This document shows, piece after piece, positions 9,369-18,927 of a stretch of DNA of 64,000 bases (position 1 is the first letter of the stretch; each line of letters begins with the position of its first letter). A program made the translations under genes and the position numbers. The stretch is from Erythrobacter sp. (GTDB taxonomy: Bacteria > Pseudomonadota > Alphaproteobacteria > Sphingomonadales > Sphingomonadaceae), in contig NZ_CP050265.1 in NCBI RefSeq assembly GCF_011765465.1, positions 1,426,001 to 1,490,000 on the forward strand, read 5' to 3'. The notes under the pieces are model-generated. The model was not told where the DNA came from. It worked only from the letters and a program-made list of their open reading frames with translations, and ran no database searches.

Positions 9369-10604
9369 ATGAAACGGTCCATAGGCGGTATCCTTGCCGC
9401 CGCCCTGATGCCAGCGCAGGTGGTGCTTGCGCAGCCAATTGGCTATGAAGAAGCCTTGCGAGCAGCGCGCGAAGATCAGCCGCTGCTCCAGGCCGCGCAA
9501 TTGCGTATCGACGGCACGCGAGATGCCTCGGAAGCCGCAGATGAACTGCCCGATCCTGTGCTGCGTGGCGGGATTGCAAACTTGCCAATTACAGGGCCAG
9601 TAGCGTTCGAGTTTGATCGCCAGCTTCCAACGCAGATTGCTGTTGGCATTGAGCAACCAATCCCGAACCTGGCCCGGCGCAGAGCCCGTCGAGACGTAGC
9701 GGAGTCAGATGTAGCGCTCGCGCAAATGCGATTTGGGGTTGCGCAGCAGCGGATCGATATCGCCACGTCAACTGCCTGGATCGACCTGTATTATGCGGAG
9801 GAAAAACTCGCCTTCGCGCATACGGCTCTCAGCGATCTGCGCAGGCTTCAGCCGGTGGCGAACAGCGCCGTCGCTTCGGGATCGGCTCGTCCGGCCGAAA
9901 GCCTCGCCATTCGCCGCGAGCTTCTGGTCATCGAAGATGCGATCACAAGAATTGAAGCCGAAAGAGATGCCGCACGCGCCATGCTCTCGAGCTACATTCG
10001 AACGGACAGCCCTGCGGTCGCAGGTAATGCGCCAGCGGCCAATGTCGACAGCGACAGCCTTGAGCAAGCTCTGGACTTCAACCCCGTCATCCGTCTTGCC
10101 GACGCAGCGACCGGACGAGCAGAGGCTAGCGCTGACCTGGCGCGCGCTGACTTGCGCCCCGATTTCGGAGTCAGTGTGAATTATGGCCGGCGCGATCCTG
10201 CCTTCGGTGATGCATTCTCCGTCATGGGATCGGTCACCCTGCCCATCTTCACCGATCGGCGTCAAAAGCCGCGCATTCGTGCCGCCGAAGCTGAGGCCGC
10301 CGCCGCACAGGCGGAGCGCGACGATCGATTGCGGGCGCTGCGAGTCCAATTCGAGTCCGATCTTGCCTCATGGCGCAGCGCGAAGCGCCAATGGGAACGC
10401 GCGCGCGATGAATTGCTGCCTCTGGCCCGGCAGAGAGTCGAACTGGAGACGGCGAGCTTCGCCGCCGGAAACGCGGACCTAATCGACGTGATTGCAGCAA
10501 AGGCGGATCTAGCTTTGCTCGATCTTGAAATCTTTGAACGCGAAGCTGCGACCGTGGAATGGGCCGAAATGCTTCGCTTGACCTATGGGGAGCAACAGCC
10601 ATGA
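9369..10604 (+). CDS. cusC: TolC-family outer-membrane efflux protein
   Basis: A 411-residue protein with a signal peptide (ALMPAQVVLAQ) and two long alpha-helical/coiled-coil repeats typical of outer-membrane factors. One contains the VAQQRIDIATSTAWIDLYYAEE helix and the other the LRADFGVSVNYG strand region. It forms the outer-membrane duct of a tripartite RND pump with the two genes that follow. The 4-nt overlap with cusB fixes it in the operon. Its short length, just over 400 residues, fits the CzcC/CusC group. Confidence 0.9.
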   Translation: MKRSIGGILAAALMPAQVVLAQPIGYEEALRAAREDQPLLQAAQLRIDGTRDASEAADELPDPVLRGGIANLPITGPVAFEFDRQLPTQIAVGIEQPIPNLARRRARRDVAESDVALAQMRFGVAQQRIDIATSTAWIDLYYAEEKLAFAHTALSDLRRLQPVANSAVASGSARPAESLAIRRELLVIEDAITRIEAERDAARAMLSSYIRTDSPAVAGNAPAANVDSDSLEQALDFNPVIRLADAATGRAEASADLARADLRPDFGVSVNYGRRDPAFGDAFSVMGSVTLPIFTDRRQKPRIRAAEAEAAAAQAERDDRLRALRVQFESDLASWRSAKRQWERARDELLPLARQRVELETASFAAGNADLIDVIAAKADLALLDLEIFEREAATVEWAEMLRLTYGEQQP

Positions 10605-12094
10605 GCGATGCGATCAAGAGCTCGGGTCTTTCAAAACGGACCTATGCAATCATTACAGCCGTCGCGCTTGTCAGCCTCGGTGTCGGATACGCGCTCTCGC
10701 TCCTAGGAGGTGAGAGCGAGGGTGGGATGTCGGGCTCCTCGGAGACGGAGTGCGAAGAGGTGCTCTACTGGTACGATCCGATGGTGCCGGGACAGCGCTT
10801 TGACGAGCCCGGCAAGTCGCCCTTCATGGACATGATGCTGGTTCCAAAGTGCGCGGGAGAAGCGGCCGAAGCGGGCGTGCGGATTGATCCCGGCCTGGTC
10901 CAGAATTTCGGCATCCGCACTGCAGCGGCCGAGTTCGGAGTTCTCGAGCCGGAAATCACCGTGACGGGCGTCCTGGCCTACAACAGCCGAGACGTGGCCA
11001 TCGTCCAGCCAAGAGCAGGCGGTTATGTCCAACGAACCTACGGCCTTGCCAAGGACGACGTGGTGGGTCGAGGCGCTCCCATCGTCGACATTCTGGTCCC
11101 TGACTGGGGCGGCGCGCAGCGCGAGTACCTCGCCGTGCTGGATACCGGTGATGCAGCGCTCGCAGATGCCATGCGGCAACGCATGCGCCTGCTCGGCATG
11201 ACCAATGCAATGATCGCGTCTGTCGAGCGAACACGCCGTGCCCAAACCACAATCACCGTTGCGGCGCCTGTGGGCGGCGCTGTTACCATGCTCGGCGTGC
11301 GACCAGGCATGACGGTGATGGAAGGTCAGACACTGGCCGAGATTACCGGCTTCTCCCCGATATGGCTGGAAGCCTCTGTGCCCGAGACACAGGCAGCAAA
11401 TGTACGGCAGGGTCAGACTGTCAGCGCCACTCTGGCAGCATTTCCCGATGAACGATTTGCGGGGCGCATTACCGCCATTTTGCCCAGCGCCGATGCAGCT
11501 AGCCGGACGATCACCGTACGGGCTGAACTACCGAACCCCCGCGGCAGACTGAAGCCGGGCATGTTCGCGCAGGTGTCGCTTTCGCCCGACACGCGTCGTG
11601 CGCTGCTGGTGCCGTCGGAGGCGGTCATTCGAACCGGACGCCGCAATCTTGTGATGCTCAAACAGGATGAAGGCGCCTTCCTGCCTGCAGAGGTCGAAAT
11701 CGGACGCGAGGCGAATGGCAGGACCGAGATCCTCGCAGGCCTTGCCGAAGGCGAAGAGGTCGTCACATCCGGGCAGTTCCTGATCGATTCCGAAGCGAGT
11801 TTGGCCGGGATCGATGTCAGGTCGATCGACGGAAGCATGGATATGGCATCCGACGGCCCGGCAAAGATGAAAACCTACACTGCCACGGGAAGCATCACGA
11901 AGATTGCCGGAGCTTCGATCACTCTCAATCACGCGCCGGTGCCGGCACTCGAGTGGCCGAGCATGGTCATGCCCTTCGCCCTAGCCGACGCCTCTCTGGT
12001 CGAGGGTCTCGAGCCGGGCGATGATGTCGAGTTCACATTCTCGCAAGCCGACACCGGTCCGCGCATCGAGTCCATTCGGAAGGTCGAACGATGA
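10601..12094 (+). CDS. cusB: CusB-type periplasmic adaptor with C-terminal CusF domain
   Basis: A 497-residue membrane-anchored adaptor. After one N-terminal helix comes the segment [22 protein letters not shown], matching the Cu/Ag-binding N-terminus of E. coli CusB. Met61, Met76 and Met78 keep the spacing of CusB Met49/64/66. Barrel-sandwich and beta-barrel domains follow. The last 80 or so residues (from [11 protein letters not shown] through EWPSMVMPF) form a CusF-like metallochaperone domain fused in cis. ATG 10601 overlaps the cusC stop. It carries Cu(I)/Ag(I) to CusA. Confidence 0.93.
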   Translation: MSDAIKSSGLSKRTYAIITAVALVSLGVGYALSLLGGESEGGMSGSSETECEEVLYWYDPMVPGQRFDEPGKSPFMDMMLVPKCAGEAAEAGVRIDPGLVQNFGIRTAAAEFGVLEPEITVTGVLAYNSRDVAIVQPRAGGYVQRTYGLAKDDVVGRGAPIVDILVPDWGGAQREYLAVLDTGDAALADAMRQRMRLLGMTNAMIASVERTRRAQTTITVAAPVGGAVTMLGVRPGMTVMEGQTLAEITGFSPIWLEASVPETQAANVRQGQTVSATLAAFPDERFAGRITAILPSADAASRTITVRAELPNPRGRLKPGMFAQVSLSPDTRRALLVPSEAVIRTGRRNLVMLKQDEGAFLPAEVEIGREANGRTEILAGLAEGEEVVTSGQFLIDSEASLAGIDVRSIDGSMDMASDGPAKMKTYTATGSITKIAGASITLNHAPVPALEWPSMVMPFALADASLVEGLEPGDDVEFTFSQADTGPRIESIRKVER

Positions 12095-15000
12095 TTGCGC
12101 GGATTATCGACGCGTCGATTGCCAATCGGTTCTTCATCGTTCTGGCAGCTATCGCAGTCACGCTGGCCGGCTTCTGGGCGGTGCGGGCAACGCCAGTCGA
12201 TGCAATCCCGGACCTGTCCGACGTGCAGGTCGTGGTGCGCTCGAATTATCCGGGGCAAGCTCCGCGCATCGTCGAGGATCAGGTCACGTACCCGCTTGCG
12301 ACCACGATGCTGTCGGTGCCGGGCGCGGAAACAGTGCGCGGCTATTCGATGTTCGGCGACAGCTTCGTCTATGTGATATTCGAGGATGGGACGGACCTCT
12401 ACTGGGCACGTTCGCGCGTACTCGAATATCTCAACCAGGTGCAAAATGAGCTGCCCGAAGGAGTAACCAGTTCGCTGGGGCCGGACGCGACGGGCGTCGG
12501 CTGGATATACGAGTATGCTCTGGTCGACCGAACAGGAAACAGCGATCTGGCTGACCTTCGCAGCCTTCAGGACTGGTTCCTTCGCTATGAGCTCCAGACC
12601 ATTCCCGGCATCGCTGAGGTCGCCAGCGTCGGCGGTATGGTCAAGCAATACCAGGTCGTGCTGGAACCCTATCGGATGGCTTCGCTCGGCGTCACCCACA
12701 GCGATGTCGTGCGCGCGATCCAGGCGTCCAATCAGGAGGCCGGCGGCTCGGTTGTCGAAATGGGTGAGGCGGAATTCATGGTCCGCGCCTCGGGCTATCT
12801 CACGTCCCTCGAAGACTTCAGGCAAATCCCGCTCAAATCGGTCGGGAACGGTATCCCTGTCACCTTATCCGATGTCGCCACGATCCAGCTTGGCCCAGAA
12901 ATGCGGCGCGGCATTGCCGAACTCAACGGTGAAGGCGAGGTCGCAGGCGGCATCGTCGTCCTCAGGCAAGGCGAGGATGCACGCGCTACCATCGCAGCAG
13001 TTGAAGAGAGGCTGGAAGTACTCAAGCCCAGTCTTCCCGAAGGGGTCGAGATTGTCACGACCTATGATCGATCGAAGCTCATCGACGCCTCGATCGACAA
13101 TTTGACCGGCAAACTCATCGCCGAATTCATAATCGTCGCGATCGTCTGCGCTCTGTTCCTGTGGCACGTCAGATCCGCGTTTGTCGCCATCGTAACGCTC
13201 CCGCTAGGGGTTTTGGCCGCCTTCATTGTAATGCGTTTCCAAGGCGTCGATGCCAACATCATGTCCCTTGGCGGGATTGCCATCGCCATTGGCGCGATGG
13301 TCGATGCGGCCATCGTCATGATTGAGAACGCGCACAAGCATATCGAGCATTGGGAAGAGGATCACCCGGATGAAGAGCTGTCCGATAACGAGCGCTGGAA
13401 GCTGATCGCCGAAGCCTCGAAAGAGGTGGGGCCAGCGCTCTTCTTCAGCCTTCTGATCATAACCCTCTCGTTCCTGCCGGTGTTCACACTGCAGGCTCAG
13501 GAGGGGCGCCTCTTTTCGCCGCTGGCGTTCACCAAGACCTATGCCATGGCAGCGGCGGCGATCCTGTCGGTAACCCTCGTGCCCGTCCTGATGGGCTGGC
13601 TCATTCGCGGGAAAATCCCCAAGGAGGATACCAATCTCCTCAACCGTGCTCTGACCAAGGTCTATCGGCCGGGTCTCGATTGGGTGCTCAGCCGGCCCAA
13701 GACCACTCTGGTCGTGGCAGGGCTCGTGTTCCTTACAACGCTGGTCCCGTTCACCCGTCTTGGCGGTGAATTCCTGCCACCGCTCGACGAGGGCGACTTG
13801 CTCTACATGCCGAGCGCGCTGCCCGGCCTGTCACCGGGTGAGGCCTCGGCCTTGCTTCAGCGGACCGATCGGTTGATCAAATCCGTTCCCGAAGTCGAGA
13901 CCGTGTTCGGGAAGGCAGGGCGTGCGGACACCGCGACCGATCCGGCGCCGCTCACGATGTTCGAGACGACTATCCGTTTCAAACCTCGCGAAGAGTGGCG
14001 GCCCGGAATGACGCCGGAGAAGCTCGTCGAAGAGCTGGACCAGGCTGTGCAGGTGCCAGGCCTCGCCAATGTGTGGGTTCCGCCGATCCGTAACCGCATC
14101 GATATGCTGGCGACCGGTATCAAGAGCCCGATCGGGGTAAAAGTGTCCGGTGAAGACCTCGCCGAGATCGAGCGCGTGGCGTTGCAGGTCGAGAACGTCG
14201 CGAAACAGGTTCCCGGCGTCAGTTCCGCCTTGGCAGAGCGTCTTTCGGGAGGCCGCTATGTCGATGTGGACATCGACCGGGTCGCCGCAGCGCGTTTCGG
14301 GCTGAATATCGCCGATGTTCAGCAGATCGTGTCGGGTGCGATTGGCGGCGCGAATATCGGGCGGACCGTCGAAGGGCTGGCGCGATATCCGATCAATGTG
14401 CGCTATCCGCGCGAGATCCGCGACAGCATCGGTGAACTGCGCGCGCTTCCTTTGCTTACTCCGTCCGGGCAGCAGATTACTCTGGGTACAGTTGCGCAGG
14501 TGAGCGTCAGCGATGGCCCACCGATGCTCAAGAACGAGCAAGGACGTCTGATCAGCGTGGTCTATGTCGACACACGGGGACGTGACCTCAGTTCTGTCGT
14601 AAGCGACCTTCAGGCAGCGGTGTCGGAGGGCGTCGATCTGCCTGCGGGCGTAAGCATCTCTTATGCGGGGCAGTTTGAGTATCTCACTCGCGCCAATGAA
14701 CGGTTGCAGGTCGTCATTCCCGCAACGCTCGGCATCATTTTCGTCCTGCTCTATTTGATCTTCCGACGGTTCGACGAAGCGCTGCTTGTCATGGGCACGC
14801 TGCCCTTCGCCCTTACCGGCGGGTTCTGGCTGCTCTACCTGATGGGCTACAACCAGTCGGTCGCCACGTCGGTGGGTTTCATTGCCCTCGCCGGCGTGTC
14901 GGCCGAGTTCGGCGTTATCATGCTGATCTATCTCAAGTCTGCGCTTGCCAAGGGCCGAGGCGAACTCGATGCGGAAGACGTGGGCGAAGCCATCAGGGAA

Positions 15001-15258
15001 GGCGCGCTGCTACGCGTCCGCCCCAAGGCGATGACGGTGGCCGTCATACTCGCCGGTCTCTTCCCGATCCTGATTGGAACCGGAGCGGGATCGGAGGTCA
15101 TGAGCCGCATAGCCGCGCCGATGGTCGGCGGCATGATCACCGCCCCGCTGCTGTCCATGTTCGTTATTCCCGCCGCATACCTCTTGATGCGGCGCCCCCG
15201 GCCCGAGCGGTCACCACAATCTGAAGGAGAAACTGAATGCGTACCTCAACCCTTATGA
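12091..15258 (+). CDS. cusA: CusA-type Cu(I)/Ag(I) RND efflux pump
   Basis: A 1055-residue inner-membrane proton-driven transporter (heavy-metal efflux RND family). Met573, Met623 and Met672, the methionine triad that binds Cu(I)/Ag(I) in E. coli CusA, are present at identical numbering, the last within [12 protein letters not shown]. The helix-4 segment [23 protein letters not shown] carries the charged residues expected for proton relay in this family. The protein is full length and intact. It overlaps cusB by ATGA and its end overlaps the cusF gene by 22 nt. Confidence 0.96.
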   Translation: MIARIIDASIANRFFIVLAAIAVTLAGFWAVRATPVDAIPDLSDVQVVVRSNYPGQAPRIVEDQVTYPLATTMLSVPGAETVRGYSMFGDSFVYVIFEDGTDLYWARSRVLEYLNQVQNELPEGVTSSLGPDATGVGWIYEYALVDRTGNSDLADLRSLQDWFLRYELQTIPGIAEVASVGGMVKQYQVVLEPYRMASLGVTHSDVVRAIQASNQEAGGSVVEMGEAEFMVRASGYLTSLEDFRQIPLKSVGNGIPVTLSDVATIQLGPEMRRGIAELNGEGEVAGGIVVLRQGEDARATIAAVEERLEVLKPSLPEGVEIVTTYDRSKLIDASIDNLTGKLIAEFIIVAIVCALFLWHVRSAFVAIVTLPLGVLAAFIVMRFQGVDANIMSLGGIAIAIGAMVDAAIVMIENAHKHIEHWEEDHPDEELSDNERWKLIAEASKEVGPALFFSLLIITLSFLPVFTLQAQEGRLFSPLAFTKTYAMAAAAILSVTLVPVLMGWLIRGKIPKEDTNLLNRALTKVYRPGLDWVLSRPKTTLVVAGLVFLTTLVPFTRLGGEFLPPLDEGDLLYMPSALPGLSPGEASALLQRTDRLIKSVPEVETVFGKAGRADTATDPAPLTMFETTIRFKPREEWRPGMTPEKLVEELDQAVQVPGLANVWVPPIRNRIDMLATGIKSPIGVKVSGEDLAEIERVALQVENVAKQVPGVSSALAERLSGGRYVDVDIDRVAAARFGLNIADVQQIVSGAIGGANIGRTVEGLARYPINVRYPREIRDSIGELRALPLLTPSGQQITLGTVAQVSVSDGPPMLKNEQGRLISVVYVDTRGRDLSSVVSDLQAAVSEGVDLPAGVSISYAGQFEYLTRANERLQVVIPATLGIIFVLLYLIFRRFDEALLVMGTLPFALTGGFWLLYLMGYNQSVATSVGFIALAGVSAEFGVIMLIYLKSALAKGRGELDAEDVGEAIREGALLRVRPKAMTVAVILAGLFPILIGTGAGSEVMSRIAAPMVGGMITAPLLSMFVIPAAYLLMRRPRPERSPQSEGETECVPQPL

Positions 15259-15614
15259 TGCTGCTTGCTGCGCCCCTGGCCCTCGCTGCTTGCGATAGCG
15301 CGCAGGAAACAGAGACCATGGAAGACATGCCGATGGACGGGATGGCGATGGAAGGACACGACATGTCGGCGATGGATGCGGTTGATGGCGCAAAAACGGC
15401 CAGCGCTGTAGGAACCGTCACCGCCATCGATGCCGAGACAGGCACCATCACCGTCGATCATGAACCCGTTGCAGAACTGGGCTGGCCGCAGATGGTCATG
15501 GCATTTGATGCCAGCGAGGAAGTGCGCGGCGACATCTCGGTTGGCGATGCGATCAAATTCACGGTCGAGGCGACCGATGAAGGCAACACGATCACCGCGA
15601 TCACGAAGCAGTAA
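15237..15614 (+). CDS. cusF: CusF-type copper-binding lipoprotein
   Basis: A 125-residue protein with a lipoprotein signal (LALAAC, Cys19) and a Met/His-rich linker ([16 protein letters not shown]). A CusF OB-fold domain follows, with [17 protein letters not shown]; the Trp-x-x-Met-x-Met pattern is the Cu(I)/Ag(I) site of CusF, where Trp stacks on the metal. The start lies inside the end of cusA, so the two are translationally coupled. The same domain is also fused to CusB, giving two chaperone modules in one system. Confidence 0.92.
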   Translation: MRTSTLMMLLAAPLALAACDSAQETETMEDMPMDGMAMEGHDMSAMDAVDGAKTASAVGTVTAIDAETGTITVDHEPVAELGWPQMVMAFDASEEVRGDISVGDAIKFTVEATDEGNTITAITKQ

Positions 15615-15645
15615 GCCTGCGAAACTTTTCGCACAAGAAAAGCGT

Positions 15646-15683
15646 CACCCTTGGCCGACCAACCACTGGCTCGGCCAAGGGTG
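15646..15683 (+). terminator. Strong hairpin terminator of the cus operon
   Basis: A 13-bp perfect stem (CACCCTTGGCCGA and its complement) with a 12-nt loop, about 30 nt after the cusF stop, followed by CTTGTTT. It closes the copper island before the convergent regulator genes. Confidence 0.8.
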
Positions 15684-15875
15684 CTTGTTTGGGATAGATT
15701 GTCGCAATTCCGATCGAAATAAGATCCGTATCGCGGCTCGATATGGCAATCGCACATGTTGCCTGATTTTTGTGAAACCGGAATTATCCGGATAATGTGC
15801 GCGTTATACGAGGCTAAACTTAGCCATGGCTTGATGCGTCAGCTCGATAGAGGAGCAAGCCCAGTCCAGACGCTT

Positions 15876-16118
15876 TCAAGACCTTTTGATACGAGCGATC
15901 CAGTCGTTGACTTCGGACTCCACCCAGACGGTGCAGCGAGACCCGAGCGACCTCGATTGCGGAAACCGCCCTTCCCTCATTCTCTGGTAGATAGCTGTGC
16001 GCCTGAGGCCTACGCGCTCCATGACTTCAGGAAGGCGCAACAGCCGCTCTGATGGCTCCGCAACATAGTCAACGGCGTTCGCCGGACCGCCCGAGAGTGG
16101 AGTTTCCGGTTTAGTCAT
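15876..16118 (-). CDS. AlpA-family DNA-binding regulator
   Basis: An 80-residue protein with RLLRLPEVMERVGLRRTAIYQRMREGRFPQ and a following SEVNDWI segment. This is the winged helix-turn-helix of AlpA-type activators used by prophages and integrative elements. ATG 16118 has a GGAGGG ribosome-binding site and overlaps the preceding gene's stop by 8 nt; the frame extends further but without a good site. It faces away from the tra operon and probably controls functions of the mobile element. Confidence 0.82.
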   Translation of the reverse strand: MTKPETPLSGGPANAVDYVAEPSERLLRLPEVMERVGLRRTAIYQRMREGRFPQSRSLGSRCTVWVESEVNDWIARIKRS

Positions 16119-16593
16119 CGACCCTCCCGTTGACGTTCTCGATATAGAGTGCGTCTCTTCGTTCGAGATCATCAATGTGATCGGAGAGGAGGCGTGCGAG
16201 CCTTTGCGCTGTTCCCTTCGCCCAGCGTGGCCGCACTTCCTGCAGCCTTGAGCCGAGTTCGCAGGTCAAGGCGACGGGTAGTCCGGTAAAGAATGCGCCG
16301 AGGAAGTCGCCGACCTCGGTATCGATCCACTGGATCGCCTGGTCCGCGTCGGTCAGTATGAAAAGCGCAAGCGACAGCTTCGGATCGACCCCGCAGGCGT
16401 TCAATATGTGCGATGCTTCAGCAAGTGAGGCTGCCCGTTCGCCGGTCAGGATGCGGCGGAGCGCATCCTTATGGATTGATGTTTGACGGGCAATCTCGAT
16501 GCGAGTCTTGCCGCAGTTCGAGACAGTGGCAGCCAGTAAGCTGGCGAGACCTTCATGCAGTTGTTTGCCTGCGGACTTGTCGGGACTGACCAA
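16111..16593 (-). CDS. HTH-domain regulator, unknown family
   Basis: A 160-residue soluble protein. Residues about 28-70 (GKTRIEIARQTSIHKDALRRILTGERAASLAEASHILNACGV) look like an XRE-type helix-turn-helix. The C-terminal half is helical with no recognised domain. It is co-transcribed with the AlpA-like gene (8-nt overlap) and divergent from traA. A regulator of transfer genes is the natural reading but is inferred from position. Confidence 0.65.
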   Translation of the reverse strand: MVSPDKSAGKQLHEGLASLLAATVSNCGKTRIEIARQTSIHKDALRRILTGERAASLAEASHILNACGVDPKLSLALFILTDADQAIQWIDTEVGDFLGAFFTGLPVALTCELGSRLQEVRPRWAKGTAQRLARLLSDHIDDLERRDALYIENVNGRVDD

Positions 16594-16953
16594 TGGACCT
16601 TCCTAAGGATTGCTCAACTAAAGAGTCGCGCTAACCGAGCAGGAAGACTGTAGGAAAGTGAAAAGAACAAAGATAGAACTTATAGGATGAGGCGGATCGT
16701 CGCCGAATCTTGATTCGCGCAGAAGCCGGTCGTCAAAGCGCAATACCCGTCACTCGCGGCGCATATCTCGGTCATCGAGATGCAGGACCACGACCTGAGA
16801 GCGCAATTCGCAGCCGATCGCGGAAAATTGTCGCTTTTCGCCTGGTCATTGATCGGCCCAGTCACGATCGGAGTTTCCTACACCCTCCCTTTGGATCGAG
16901 GAAAGAACATACAGCGAACGCATCGCTGCCAATGTTTGAAACGGAGTTCCTCG
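16594..16953. other. Non-coding region between the regulators and traA
   Basis: About 360 nt with no convincing gene. The open frame running into traA from 16780 lacks a ribosome-binding site and has unlikely composition, so I treat this as the divergent promoter/leader region of the transfer operon. I could not pick out a confident operator. Confidence 0.45.
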
Positions 16954-17280
16954 ATGACCAAAGCAAGCACCCTTCCGCAACACCACAAGAACAGCGTTCG
17001 CGCCCGCGACTACTTTCTTCCCGCTGCCATAGCTCTTGCCTGCGCCAGCGCAGCCTATGCCGGCGCGGATACGACCTTCGACCCTGCGCTGCAGAAATTT
17101 ACCGACTTCCTCGAAGGCTCAGGCGGCAAGATCATCACCGTCCTCAGCCTTGCCGGCGGCCTTATCGCGCTTGCTTCAGGCCGTTTCGCGCTCGGACAGG
17201 TAGCCGTGCCAGTGGGCGTCGGCATCGGTGTCGGCACCGGCGTTCCGATCGTCACCTCGGTCGTGACCGCGACCATCTGA
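16954..17280 (+). CDS. traA: F-type conjugative pilin precursor
   Basis: A 108-residue prepilin. A basic N-terminus and hydrophobic leader end in the signal-peptidase site SAAYA before GADTTFD. The mature pilin of about 65 residues has two hydrophobic helices (IITVLSLAGGLIALASG and VAVPVGVGIGVGTGVPIV), the TraA layout. ATG 16954 has a GGAG site; the frame extends upstream. First gene of the F-type secretion operon, in the canonical A-L-E-K-B order. The pilus is probably thin and flexible, as in the F family. Confidence 0.82.
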   Translation: MTKASTLPQHHKNSVRARDYFLPAAIALACASAAYAGADTTFDPALQKFTDFLEGSGGKIITVLSLAGGLIALASGRFALGQVAVPVGVGIGVGTGVPIVTSVVTATI

Positions 17281-17305
17281 TCGCAGGTCTCGACAGGAGG
17301 GCGGC

Positions 17306-17593
17306 ATGGCCAACACATACCTCGTTCCACGGCGGCTCGACGATCCAGAACTGATCGGCTTCTGGACCATCGACGAGTTTGCGGGACTTCTTGTCCCGTT
17401 CGCCTGGGGCATCCTGGCACAGCACATCATCATCGGCACGGTCCTTTCTGGAATTACCTGGTTTGCCCTTCGAAAGGCGAAGGCGTCAGGTGCAGGGTCG
17501 AAACTGGTGCACGCTGCCTACTGGTATCTGCCGGGGAGCTTCCTCGGTTTGAAAGCCACGCCGCCCTCCCATTGCCGCCTGCTCGCAGGCTGA
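17306..17593 (+). CDS. traL: TraL pilus assembly protein
   Basis: A 95-residue inner-membrane protein with YLVPRRLDDPELIGFWTIDEF, the conserved TraL opening, and two hydrophobic segments. In F-type systems it is needed for pilus assembly and corresponds to VirB3. An AGGAGG site precedes the ATG. The C-terminal 15 residues look divergent from the family. Confidence 0.85.
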   Translation: MANTYLVPRRLDDPELIGFWTIDEFAGLLVPFAWGILAQHIIIGTVLSGITWFALRKAKASGAGSKLVHAAYWYLPGSFLGLKATPPSHCRLLAG

Positions 17594-17605
17594 GGGAGGA
17601 CATCC

Positions 17606-18175
17606 ATGAACCACGAATTCGCCTACGAGGAAGCGCAGCGACATTTGAAGCAGCGCAATCGCTTTGCGGCGCTTGCCGGTGTGCTCGGTCTCACCACCGT
17701 GCTCGCAGTCGGCGCGGCGGCAACGCGCGACGAAACGCTCGTGCTTGTTCCAGTCACGTCCGAGCGGATCGCGCTCAGCAGCGGCGGCATCGAAACGCAC
17801 TATCTCGAGCTCGTCACCCGCGACACCGCGCTGATGCTCCTCAACCGCGCGCCGGAAAGTCTCAACTACTGGATGGAGCAAATCCTGAAGGTGGCCGATC
17901 CGGCCTCGCGCGGCCACCTCAAGGCCGAGCTCGTCAAGATTGTCGACGAACAACGAGGCTCGGATATCAGCCAAGCCTTCGTCATCGCCTCGATGCGCGT
18001 CGATACAAAGGCGCTGACCTCCACTGTCACTGGCACGCTCAAGACCTTCGTCGGAGCACAGGTCATCGCGAGCCAGGAGCGCAGCTTCGAATTCACCTGG
18101 AACCGCCGCGGTCTCAGTCTCGGCCTCTCGGGTTTCCGCCAGCTTCCCAACACCACCGAGGAGGTAGACCTATGA
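17606..18175 (+). CDS. traE: TraE T4SS core protein
   Basis: A 189-residue protein with one N-terminal membrane helix (about 21-40) and a periplasmic domain, the layout of TraE/VirB8. It contains the conserved SGGIETHYLELVTRDTALMLLNR region. GAGGGAGG precedes the ATG. It overlaps traK by 4 nt. It links the inner-membrane and core complexes. Confidence 0.88.
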   Translation: MNHEFAYEEAQRHLKQRNRFAALAGVLGLTTVLAVGAAATRDETLVLVPVTSERIALSSGGIETHYLELVTRDTALMLLNRAPESLNYWMEQILKVADPASRGHLKAELVKIVDEQRGSDISQAFVIASMRVDTKALTSTVTGTLKTFVGAQVIASQERSFEFTWNRRGLSLGLSGFRQLPNTTEEVDL

Positions 18176-18927
18176 GTCTCCTTGCCCGTCCCTTCCCGGC
18201 CGCACTGACCAGCGTCGCCCTCGCCGCACTGACTTTCGCATCTGCTACGCCAGCCCAGGCGGACCAGTTCTTCGAGGCCGCCGATGGCGCAACGATCGAC
18301 TGCGTCCTGGCGCGCGGTGCGCTCACCCGCATCGCGCTCGTCGAAGACGGCTTCGCCAATGTGTCCAAGATGGCGAGCGGCTTTCCCTACAACGATTTCG
18401 AAGTCACCCACGAGCCGGTGCGCGGTGACATCTATGTCTCGGTGCCGCCGCAATATGCGAGCGTCCGAGTCAGCTTCTTCGCGACCAGCAGCGCGGGCCA
18501 TGTGTACAAGTTTGCCTGCCGCGTCGAGGGTGAGGAAGCGAGCCAGCTCTTCGTCACCAATCCGGCCCTTGCCAAGTCCGAGGCCGCCGACTGGGAAGAA
18601 GGCTCACCGAGCCGCGATGACGCCACGCTTCGCCTGATCGAGGCCATGGCGAATGACGCGGTGCTGCCCGGGTTTCGCGCACGGGCTGCACTTTCACGAC
18701 CGCGCCGGACGGGCAGTCTCGAGGTCCAGCAAGTCGCCGAATACGAAGGCGCCGAGCTGACTGGCCAGGCATTCACCCTGCGCAACCTCGGTTCCGAACC
18801 CATCGATCTTGCCGGCGAGCGAGCGGCTCCTGCGGGCGCACTTGCCTTTGCCTATGGCCGCGACGCGCTTGCTCCCGGAGAGACGACACAAGCCTTCCTC
18901 GTCTTCGCCAAGGGAGGGCTCGACTAA
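18172..18927 (+). CDS. traK: TraK outer-membrane core (secretin-like) protein
   Basis: A 251-residue periplasmic protein with a signal peptide ending TPAQA. The C-terminal half has the VEYEGAELTGQAFTLRN-like strand region of the TraK/VirB9 fold. ATG 18172 overlaps the traE stop by ATGA and the stop overlaps the traB start, so the larger open frame beginning at 17572 is not used. It forms the outer-membrane core with TraB and TraV. Confidence 0.86.
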   Translation: MSLLARPFPAALTSVALAALTFASATPAQADQFFEAADGATIDCVLARGALTRIALVEDGFANVSKMASGFPYNDFEVTHEPVRGDIYVSVPPQYASVRVSFFATSSAGHVYKFACRVEGEEASQLFVTNPALAKSEAADWEEGSPSRDDATLRLIEAMANDAVLPGFRARAALSRPRRTGSLEVQQVAEYEGAELTGQAFTLRNLGSEPIDLAGERAAPAGALAFAYGRDALAPGETTQAFLVFAKGGLD

